Of a DNA stretch of 64,000 bases, positions 31,989 to 39,210 are shown piece after piece. The notes under the pieces are model-generated. The model was not told where the DNA came from. It searched no databases and saw nothing but the letters and a program-made list of their open reading frames with translations. Every line of letters starts with the position of its first letter. The first letter of the stretch is position 1. This DNA is from Microbacterium oxydans. GTDB lineage: Bacteria; Actinomycetota; Actinomycetes; Actinomycetales; Microbacteriaceae. Both the position numbers and the translations under genes were made by a program. The stretch covers positions 20,978-84,977 of the forward strand of contig NZ_FMIR01000005.1 in assembly GCF_900095745.1 (NCBI RefSeq), written 5' to 3'.

Positions 31989-32890
31989 TTGCTGATTCCC
32001 GCGGTCAGGCCCGACATGATCTGTTTCGAGGCGAACGCGAAGACCAGGGCGAGCGGAAGCAGCGCGATGATCAGACCGGCGAACAGGGTGCCGCGGTCGG
32101 CCGAGTACTCCCCGAAGAACTGGGTGAGACCGACGGGGATCGTGTACTTGTCTGTGTCGCGCAGGAGCACCAGCGGGTAGAAGAAGTCGTTCCAGGTCGG
32201 CGCGAACTGGAAGATCGTCACGACCGCCAGTGCGGGTCTGACCAAAGGCAGGATGACCGACCAGAAGATGCGTCCGTCGTTCGCACCATCCAGACGAGCC
32301 GCCTCTTCCAGCTCGACCGGAAGCCCGCGCATGAACCCCATCAGTACGAACATCGTGAACGGGATGCCGCTGGCGGCGTAGAGCAGGATGAGTCCGAGAT
32401 GGGTGTCGACGAGGCCGCCCGCCTGGAACATGTAATAGATCGGCAGCAGGCCCAGCTTCGCGGGGACCATCAGACCGGCGATGAAGAAGGCGGCCAGGAA
32501 CGCCCGTCCGCGGAAGACCCGTCGCGTGATGACGAAGGCCGCAGCGACCGAGACGGTCACGCACAGCGCGACCGAGCAGATGGTGATGAACACGGAGTTG
32601 ATGAAATAGGTGCCCAGCGACGCGGATTCCCACGCCCGCACGTAGTTCGACAGATCGAAGCTCGTCGGCAGCGCGATGGGATTCTGCAGGATCTCGTTGG
32701 TGGGTCGCAGCGATCCGAGGAGCACGAGCAGGATCGGTCCGAACGCGATCGCCGCGTAGATCCACAGCACCGCCTGCACCCCGATGCGGGTGCCGAGCCC
32801 GGCCCGAGCGCGACGGCGCGGCGACGAGGAGGCTGCCGACTCAGGGGGCGGGGCTTTCGGCGTGCGCGGCCGTGTGAGTGTGGAAGTCAT
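31985..32890 (-). CDS. Sugar ABC transporter permease (MalG type)
   Basis: 301 residues, six TM helices. It has a Pro/Ser-rich cytoplasmic N-terminus and the CUT1 EAA loop ELEEAARLDGANDGRIFWSVILPL. The ATG at 32890 shares one base with the stop of the companion permease. It forms the membrane channel with the gene at 32890-33816 and works with the lipoprotein at 33813. No ATPase gene is in the operon; actinobacterial CUT1 importers usually borrow the shared ATPase MsiK. Confidence 0.9.
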   Translation of the reverse strand: MTSTLTRPRTPKAPPPESAASSSPRRRARAGLGTRIGVQAVLWIYAAIAFGPILLVLLGSLRPTNEILQNPIALPTSFDLSNYVRAWESASLGTYFINSVFITICSVALCVTVSVAAAFVITRRVFRGRAFLAAFFIAGLMVPAKLGLLPIYYMFQAGGLVDTHLGLILLYAASGIPFTMFVLMGFMRGLPVELEEAARLDGANDGRIFWSVILPLVRPALAVVTIFQFAPTWNDFFYPLVLLRDTDKYTIPVGLTQFFGEYSADRGTLFAGLIIALLPLALVFAFASKQIMSGLTAGISK

Positions 32891-33816
32891 CAGGCCTCCC
32901 GGCGCCGAAGGAGTCGTTCGAGGGCGATCGCCACACCGAACACGAGGATGAACATGAGCACGGCCATAGCCGAGGAGTCTCCGATGGCGTTGGTCCCGCC
33001 ATCGAACGCGAGTCGGTAGTACAGGAGGCCGAGCACGTCCATCGACCCGGACGGTCCGCCGTTCGAACCGCCGAGGGCGTAGACGAGATCGAAGATGTTG
33101 AAGCATCCGATGAAGGTGAGCACCGTGATGACGCCGACGGCCGGCATGATCAGCGGGAATCGCACCGCCCAGAAGAGACGCCAGTGGGAGGCCCCGTCCA
33201 ACTGGGCCGCCTCTTCGAGTTCGGCCGGGATGCCGCCCAACGCTGCTCCGAAGATCAGCAGCGGCCCGCCGATCCACTGCCAGGCGTTGATCAGGATGAG
33301 CACGGGCAGCGCGGTGTTCGGCTGACCGAGCCACGGAAGTGCGAAGGCGTCGAGACCGATGGCCCGGAGCGCCTCGTTGATCGGCCCGAACGTGGGGCTG
33401 AGGAGCATCGCCCACAGGTAGCCGACGATGAGCGGGCTGAGCAGATAGGGCGTGGAGTACAGGGTCTGGAACAGCCGCTTGCCGCGCTTCGTCCGATGCA
33501 GCAGTACCGCCAGTCCCAGGCCGATCGTGTTCTGCACCGCCATCGTGCCGATGAAGAAGAGCACGTTGTGCCAGAGCGCGGCGCCGAGCTGCTCGTTCAC
33601 CGGATAGCGCGTGAACAGCTCGACGTAGTTCCCGAATCCCACGAAGGCATCCGGCGTGGTCCCCTTCCAGGTGAAGAGGCCGTAGACGAACGCGGTGAAG
33701 ATCGGGACGATCACCAGCACGGTGTACAACACGAGCGCGGGGCCGCTGAACAACGCGATCCACCCGAACGAGACATGCTCGGGCGAGTAGCGGCCCCGCG
33801 CTCGTGTCCGCATCAT
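32890..33816 (-). CDS. Sugar ABC transporter permease (MalF type)
   Basis: 308 residues, six TM helices, EAA loop ELEEAAQLDGASHWRLFWAVRFPLI. I start it at the ATG at 33816 because it overlaps the binding-protein stop (ATGA); a second ATG follows directly. It is the partner of the permease at 31985. Nothing in its sequence fixes the sugar. The operon context (GlcNAc kinase, GH84 enzyme under the same operator type) indicates GlcNAc or a GlcNAc-containing oligosaccharide. Confidence 0.9.
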   Translation of the reverse strand: MMRTRARGRYSPEHVSFGWIALFSGPALVLYTVLVIVPIFTAFVYGLFTWKGTTPDAFVGFGNYVELFTRYPVNEQLGAALWHNVLFFIGTMAVQNTIGLGLAVLLHRTKRGKRLFQTLYSTPYLLSPLIVGYLWAMLLSPTFGPINEALRAIGLDAFALPWLGQPNTALPVLILINAWQWIGGPLLIFGAALGGIPAELEEAAQLDGASHWRLFWAVRFPLIMPAVGVITVLTFIGCFNIFDLVYALGGSNGGPSGSMDVLGLLYYRLAFDGGTNAIGDSSAMAVLMFILVFGVAIALERLLRRREA

Positions 33817-35090
33817 GAGCGGGGCTTGAACCACTGATCGACACCCTGCTGGATCTTGTCCGCCGCGCCGCCCGCATCGATCTCGTCGAGGATCAGGCTC
33901 GAGAACGAGGAGGACGCGAGGTCCCAGGCACCGGGGGTACCACCGGAGAAGTAGGCATAGGTGATGTACGGGCTCGGTTCGGCGGCGTACGCCTCCACCG
34001 CTTCGGCGAGCAGCGGATCGGACGGCGTCACACCGGGGACGGGCGAGATCTGCGCGAGCTCATCCGTGAACGCCTGGCCGAAGTCGGCGGTCGCCATCCA
34101 CTGCACGAGCTCGAGCGCGGCCTCTTTGTTGTCGCTGGCGTCCGAGACGCCGAAGGAGCCATCGACGTATCCGGGCACCGGCACACCCGAGCCGTCGGGA
34201 GCCGGCGCGTTGAAGATGCCGAGTTCGAGGTCGGGGTTGGCTTTGCGGAAGTTCGCCAGCTCCCAGATGCCTCCGGGGAATGCAGCGGCCTTGCCGGAGG
34301 TGAAGAGCGCCTGTGCGTCTTCATAGCTGGTGCCCTGGTAGGCGTCCCCCCAGTAGTCGCGAGTGCTGGTCCACGCATCGACCGAGTCCACCCACGGCGT
34401 ATCGGTGAAAGATGCTTCGCCGTCGAGCATCTTCTCGAGGTAGGGGGTGCCGCCATAGGTGCCGGCGCCGAAGATCTCCTGCTCGATGGGCAGCATCCAG
34501 GTGTCGGTCACCGTGTTGGCGAGCGGGGTGACGCCCGAGGCCTTGATCTCGTCGAACGCGCTGATCATCTCGTCCCAGGTCGTCGGCTCCTCGAGCCCGA
34601 GCTCGTCGAAGACAGCCTTGTTGTAGATGACGTGCAGCGTCTGGATCGCGAAGGGAACACCGTAAACCGCGCCGTCCGAGACGCCGCGGGCGCCGTCCAG
34701 GACCGACGGCGAGAAGTCGGCGAGCTCGGAGACCTCGTCATCGAGGGCGACCAGGTCACCGGACTCCACGAGCGGCTGCAGCAGTCCGTAGGAGCGCAGC
34801 TGGGCGACATCCGGGCCGCTCGCATCCTTGAGCCCGGTCGAGAGGATGGTGTCGTACTCGGTGTTGAGGTAGGGCACGTACTCGACGGTCACGCCGGGGT
34901 GCTCCTTCTCGAAGGCGGCGAAGATCTTGTCGTACGTCTTGGCGTCCTCCTGCCTCCATCCCCATACCGTGATCGTGGAGTCGTCGCCCTCCGCGCCGGC
35001 GGGACCGGCGCTCGGTGCGCATGCGGCGAGGACGAGTGTGCTGACGGTCAGTGCTCCTGCCGCCAGCGTGGCCTTTCTGAACTTCGACAT
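33813..35090 (-). CDS. Sugar ABC transporter substrate-binding lipoprotein
   Basis: 425 residues. Lipoprotein signal with lipobox LVLAAC (Cys24), then a family-1 extracellular solute-binding fold: TITVWGWRQEDAKTYDKIFA, YLNTEYDTILSTGL and FTSGKAAAFPGGIWELANF. It is the first gene of the operon that runs down to the SIS gene. GAGGAG precedes the ATG at 35090. Upstream lie two dre-like operators and a minus-strand TTGACA. It is probably anchored outside the membrane and hands GlcNAc or chitobiose-like sugars to the permeases. Confidence 0.92.
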   Translation of the reverse strand: MSKFRKATLAAGALTVSTLVLAACAPSAGPAGAEGDDSTITVWGWRQEDAKTYDKIFAAFEKEHPGVTVEYVPYLNTEYDTILSTGLKDASGPDVAQLRSYGLLQPLVESGDLVALDDEVSELADFSPSVLDGARGVSDGAVYGVPFAIQTLHVIYNKAVFDELGLEEPTTWDEMISAFDEIKASGVTPLANTVTDTWMLPIEQEIFGAGTYGGTPYLEKMLDGEASFTDTPWVDSVDAWTSTRDYWGDAYQGTSYEDAQALFTSGKAAAFPGGIWELANFRKANPDLELGIFNAPAPDGSGVPVPGYVDGSFGVSDASDNKEAALELVQWMATADFGQAFTDELAQISPVPGVTPSDPLLAEAVEAYAAEPSPYITYAYFSGGTPGAWDLASSSFSSLILDEIDAGGAADKIQQGVDQWFKPRS

Positions 35091-35171
35091 CGTGCTCCTC
35101 TTGGTGGGACTGTTCCGAATCGGATTCGGTCAGTGATGAGGCGGTGCATGTGTAGGTGGGGCCACCGTAAT

Positions 35172-35213
35172 ACTGGTCTATACCGTTTGTCAACGGTCCG
35201 GTATAGACCAATC
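35172..35213. promoter_or_regulatory. Paired dre-like operators between the importer and gntR
   Basis: ACTGGTCTATACCGTT (35172-35187) and CCGGTATAGACCAATC (35198-35213) share TGGTCTATACCG in opposite orientation. They closely resemble the DasR/NagR consensus TGGTCTAGACCA. A minus-strand TTGACA (35187-35192) lies between them. The arrangement would let the adjacent GntR protein repress the importer operon and its own gene until an amino-sugar phosphate is present. Confidence 0.7.
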
Positions 35214-35277
35214 TCCCACCCCACCGGCCTAAGATGACTCACTACGCGCGCAAGCGCATGAGAAGGAGCTTTCCACG

Positions 35278-36063
35278 GTGGCACGGTCGAAGCATTCCGA
35301 CGGCGGCGAGGAGATTGGCCTGCTGGCCGTGCAGGTGGGAGACCTCACCGGCGAACCGGGCAAGGGTGAGCAGATCCGCAAGGCGCTCGCGGCCTTCGCC
35401 GCCTCCTCCCGGCCAGACACCCTACTGCCGTCCGAGCGGGTTCTCGCCGAGCAGTTCGGGGTCGCGAGGATGACGGTCCGCGGGGCGATCGACAGCTTGG
35501 AATCGGCGGGCCTGGTCCGCCGGGAGCCCGGTCGCGGCGCCTTCGTGCAGCACCCGCGACTGACCCATTCGGAGATCTTCCGATCCTTCACGGAGGACAT
35601 GCGATTCCGCGGGATGGAGCCCGGCGCGCGGGACTTCTCCGCCCGCCTCGAAGCCGCTACCGAGGCCGTCGCGGCCGCGCTCGACATCGCCGAAGGCGAC
35701 CCGGTCGTGCGCATCGAGCGCGTCAGGACCGCCGACGGCACGGCCATGGCATACGAGACGACGAACCTGCCAGCCTCGCGTTTTCCCGATCTGATCGAGA
35801 AGATGTCCGAGACGGATTCCCTCTACGAGGTACTCGATCGCTCCTACGGCGTGCGCCCGGAGAACGCCGAGCAGACCGTGGCCATCGACCGGCTCTCCCC
35901 TGAGGATGCGGTGCGCCTGGAGACCCAGGCCGGCGAGCCCTGTTTCGCGATCGAGCGCAAGGCGCGCGACAACATGGGCAAGACGGTCGAGTTCGGTCGA
36001 TCGCTCTATCGCGGGGACCGCTACGTGATCGAGATGCACGTAGGGCGCGCCGCCGACGGATGA
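35278..36063 (+). CDS. GntR/HutC-family regulator (DasR/NagR-like)
   Basis: 261 residues from a GTG at 35278 with AAGGAG 10 nt upstream. N-terminal winged HTH (LLPSERVLAEQFGVARMTVR, GAIDSLESAGLVRREPGRGAF) and C-terminal UTRA ligand domain (VVRIERVRTADGTAMAYETT, PCFAIERKARDN). DasR and NagR respond to GlcN-6-P or GlcNAc-6-P and bind TGGTCTAGACCA-like sites. Three such sites flank this gene: two before the divergent importer operon and one before the GH84 gene. It is therefore the likely local repressor of the amino-sugar regulon. Confidence 0.88.
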   Translation: MARSKHSDGGEEIGLLAVQVGDLTGEPGKGEQIRKALAAFAASSRPDTLLPSERVLAEQFGVARMTVRGAIDSLESAGLVRREPGRGAFVQHPRLTHSEIFRSFTEDMRFRGMEPGARDFSARLEAATEAVAAALDIAEGDPVVRIERVRTADGTAMAYETTNLPASRFPDLIEKMSETDSLYEVLDRSYGVRPENAEQTVAIDRLSPEDAVRLETQAGEPCFAIERKARDNMGKTVEFGRSLYRGDRYVIEMHVGRAADG

Positions 36064-36083
36064 CGCGGAATCGAAGAGCACCC

Positions 36084-36112
36084 TTGACAGCCAAACTGCT
36101 CTAGACCAGTAT
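36084..36112 (+). promoter_or_regulatory. Promoter with embedded dre-like operator upstream of the GH84 gene
   Basis: TTGACA (36084-36089), 17-nt spacer, CAGTAT (36107-36112). The spacer and -10 box overlap TGCTCTAGACCAGT, a dre-type palindrome like those at 35172. Bound repressor would block RNA polymerase directly. It links the secreted hydrolase to the importer operon. Confidence 0.6.
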
Positions 36113-36162
36113 CTGGCGTACGCGCCGCAATCCGTGCGGCCCTGCCAGAAGGGCGCTCTCCC

Positions 36163-39144
36163 ATGAAGTCCTCTCCACGTCTCTCCCGCGCGCGGCGCAG
36201 AACGGCCCTCGGGCTGATCACGTCCGCAACACTCGTCGCGGGGCTCGCGACTCCGATCGCCGCCTCCGCACTCGACACCGCTCCGGCCGTCGCCGCCGCG
36301 CCCTCCGACGTCGCCACCGCGACCACCGCCACCGGGCCCGTCATCTGGCCCAAGCCGCAGCAGCTGACCTCATCCGGACAGCAGATGACCCTGCCGTCGA
36401 GCGTCACCCTCGTCGCCCCCAGCGGTGCCGATCCTGCAGCAGTGGCCCTGACCAAGTCGCTGCTGACCGCCACCGGCACGGCTTCGACCGTGTCGAGCAC
36501 CGATCCCGGATCCGGCGCGACCGTGTACGTGGGCGGGCCCTCCGAGAATGCAGCGAGCGCCGCCGCGCTAACAGCCCTCGGCGCCACCGGTCCCGCAGGT
36601 CTCGCCGCCGACGGATACGTCCTCGCTGCCGGAACCGATGCGCAGGGTCGCATGCGCGTCGTGCTCTCCGGTGTAGACAAGGCCGGCACCTACTACGCGG
36701 CGCAGAGCCTTCGACAGGTGCTGACGGCGGGCACCAACGGAAGCAAGGTCTGGAAGCTCACGGTGCGCGACGCCCCCGCCTTCAAGGTGCGCGCAGGGAT
36801 GCAGTCTTTCTACAGCGACCCGGACCACTGGTCGCTCGATCAGGAGAAGTCCCACATCGAGTTCCTCGCCCGGAACAAGATGGACACGTACTTCTACGGC
36901 CCCGCGCAGGATCTGCACACCGGCAACCTCTGGTCGACGAAGTACTCCGGCACCGACCTCGCGGAGATCCAGCAGATCGTCACGCTGAGCGCCGCCCGTC
37001 ACGTCGAGTACATCTACCGCGTCTCGCCGCAGGCTCCCATGGCTCCGGCCCTCGGCATGTGCTTCTCGACCCCCGGCCAGACGGATCTGCTCATCGATCG
37101 CTTCGAGCAGCTGTGGGACGTGGGCGTGCGCCGATTCACCGTCGCGTGGGATGACATCCCCGACGACTTCAGCTGCGCTACCGACAAGGCGACCTACGGA
37201 AGCGGGACGAGCAGCCTCGGAACCTCGGATCAGGCGCTGGCATCGCTGCAGGCCGGAGTCGTCAACGAGGTGCAGGCCTGGCTCGACACCAAGACGGGTG
37301 CGCGGCCGCTGATGGTCGTTCCCACCGAGTACTTCGGCACTCAGACGAGCCAGTACCGCACCCGCCTCGCCCAGCAGGTGACGCCCAAGGCGACGATGTT
37401 CTGGAGCGGACGAGAAGTCATCTCGCCGACGATTCCGCTCGGCGACCTCACGGCCGCGAAGAGCGCCTTCGGTGGACGACCGATCGCGATCTGGGACAAC
37501 TATCCGGTCAACGACTACGCCGACCGGTTCGATGCCGACCGGCTGCTGCTCGGACCGCTCGAAGGCCGGGACAAGACGCTCGCGGGCGCAAGCGAGGGCA
37601 TCTACTTCAACGCGATGAACGAGGCCGAGTTCTCGCAGCTCGCCCTGTTCACCGCGGCGGACTTCGCCTGGAACCCGGACGCATACGATGCCGCGTCCTC
37701 CTGGGAGGCCTCGGTGGCCGCGCTCGGCGGCACTCGCACGGCGGCGCTGCGCGCATTCGCGGAGAACAACTACGCCTCGTCGCTGAGTTCGGTGGAATCA
37801 CCCGGGATCGGCGCGAAGATCGCCGCCTTCCGCAACGCGTGGCACGCGAACAGCGGCGTCGCCGCCGCCGGAACCGAGCTCACCGCCGCCTTCACGGCAC
37901 TCAAGAACAGCGTCACGACGCTCCGCGAACCCGGGGCCAATCCGTTCCTGAAGGCGGAGGGCGTCCGCTGGCTCGACAAGGCGAGCCTCTACGGCCAGGC
38001 CGGCGAACTGGCCGTAGCGGCTCTGGTCGCCGAGAGCGCGGGCGACACCACGACGATGAATCAAAAGCGCACTCAGCTGGTTGCGCTCGTCGCGCAGATC
38101 AGCGCGAATGAGGCCCGAGTGGGCGTCGGCGTTCTCGACCCGTTCCTGTCGTTCGCGCTGGCGCGGGGAACAGAACTCGGCGACCTCGCCGGCACCGGAC
38201 GCTCAGACCTCCTCGGCGTGATGGCGGACGGGACCCTCAAGGCCTATCCGAACGTCTCGACCACGAGCGGGCAGTCCAACCAGGACGGCGCCACGTACTT
38301 CGGAACCGAGTCGTACACGGTGGGTTCCGGGTACTCGGCCGCCCGCCTGCCCATCGTCGGCGAATTCTGCGGTGACCGGCAGCTCGACATCGTTCAGGTC
38401 GAATCGACGGGCGCGCTGAGATACCGCGCCAACTCCGGGTCGTTCGGGAGCCTGTACGCCGCACCCGTGCAGATCGGGCAGAACTGGCAGGGCAACCTGA
38501 GCCTCAAGGCGACCGATCTGAATGCCGACGGACGCGCGGATCTCCTGGGCGTGCTGGCCAACGGAGACCTGATGGCGTACCGCAACACCGGGTGTACCAA
38601 CAACGTGCCCGCGTTCACGGATCCCGGAGTGAAGGTCGGACAGGGGTGGTCGTCGTCGCAGCTGCCGATCGTCGGCGATCTGTGCGGCGACCGCGACTCC
38701 GACATCCTCACCATCGACGGGGCCGGCGCGCTTCGCGCATTCGACAACAACGGCTCGTTCACCGGGTCGATGTTCTCCACCACCGGGCTCGTCGGGACGG
38801 GGTGGGGAGGCACGCTGAAGCTGGAAGCCGTCGAACTGAACGGCGACGGACGGGCCGACCTGCTGGCGGTGCTCGGTGACGGGAAGCTGTTCGCCTATCG
38901 GAACACCGGATGCTCGGGAGGAATCCCGACGTTCGCACCCCGCGTGCAGGTCGGGTCCGACTGGAGCGCGTCTCGACTGCCGGTTGTAACTGATCTGAAC
39001 GGCGACTCGCAGGCGGATCTGCTGACGACCGACTCCGCGGGCACGCTGCTGGAGTTCGTCAACACCGGCGTCTTCACGGGGAACATGTTCACCCCGGGGA
39101 ACCGCGTCGGGCAGGGGTGGCAGGGCGCCCTGTTCATCCTCTGA
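36163..39144 (+). CDS. Secreted GH84 beta-N-acetylglucosaminidase with FG-GAP repeats
   Basis: 993 residues. Signal peptide (RRRTALGLITSATLVAGLAT, then ASA), an N-terminal GH20b-like domain (VIWPKPQQLTSSGQQMTLP), and a GH84 catalytic domain at about 205-490 with the catalytic pair WDDIP (Asp330, Asp331), VPTEYFGT, TMFWSGREV, WDNYPVNDY and LGPLEGRDK. A helical domain follows, then four or five FG-GAP/VCBS-type repeats (LNADGRADLLGVLANGDLMA). Two substrate-binding motifs differ from the family: EGFYG reads QSFYS (214-218), and the PK-D motif reads GPAQD. It should release GlcNAc from hyaluronan, glycoproteins or similar; exact specificity is open. Confidence 0.85.
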   Translation: MKSSPRLSRARRRTALGLITSATLVAGLATPIAASALDTAPAVAAAPSDVATATTATGPVIWPKPQQLTSSGQQMTLPSSVTLVAPSGADPAAVALTKSLLTATGTASTVSSTDPGSGATVYVGGPSENAASAAALTALGATGPAGLAADGYVLAAGTDAQGRMRVVLSGVDKAGTYYAAQSLRQVLTAGTNGSKVWKLTVRDAPAFKVRAGMQSFYSDPDHWSLDQEKSHIEFLARNKMDTYFYGPAQDLHTGNLWSTKYSGTDLAEIQQIVTLSAARHVEYIYRVSPQAPMAPALGMCFSTPGQTDLLIDRFEQLWDVGVRRFTVAWDDIPDDFSCATDKATYGSGTSSLGTSDQALASLQAGVVNEVQAWLDTKTGARPLMVVPTEYFGTQTSQYRTRLAQQVTPKATMFWSGREVISPTIPLGDLTAAKSAFGGRPIAIWDNYPVNDYADRFDADRLLLGPLEGRDKTLAGASEGIYFNAMNEAEFSQLALFTAADFAWNPDAYDAASSWEASVAALGGTRTAALRAFAENNYASSLSSVESPGIGAKIAAFRNAWHANSGVAAAGTELTAAFTALKNSVTTLREPGANPFLKAEGVRWLDKASLYGQAGELAVAALVAESAGDTTTMNQKRTQLVALVAQISANEARVGVGVLDPFLSFALARGTELGDLAGTGRSDLLGVMADGTLKAYPNVSTTSGQSNQDGATYFGTESYTVGSGYSAARLPIVGEFCGDRQLDIVQVESTGALRYRANSGSFGSLYAAPVQIGQNWQGNLSLKATDLNADGRADLLGVLANGDLMAYRNTGCTNNVPAFTDPGVKVGQGWSSSQLPIVGDLCGDRDSDILTIDGAGALRAFDNNGSFTGSMFSTTGLVGTGWGGTLKLEAVELNGDGRADLLAVLGDGKLFAYRNTGCSGGIPTFAPRVQVGSDWSASRLPVVTDLNGDSQADLLTTDSAGTLLEFVNTGVFTGNMFTPGNRVGQGWQGALFIL

Positions 39145-39154
39145 TCGCGACGGC

Positions 39155-39188
39155 GGCGGGGAGCGTGCCGAATGGCATACTCCCCGCC
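39155..39188 (+). terminator. Hairpin terminator after the GH84 gene
   Basis: GGCGGGGAG (39155-39163) pairs with CTCCCCGCC (39180-39188), with an inner TGCC/GGCA pair. It lies between convergent stops at 39144 and 39211. Confidence 0.7.
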
Positions 39189-39210
39189 GTCTGCGTCCTC
39201 TCGCGCCGCG

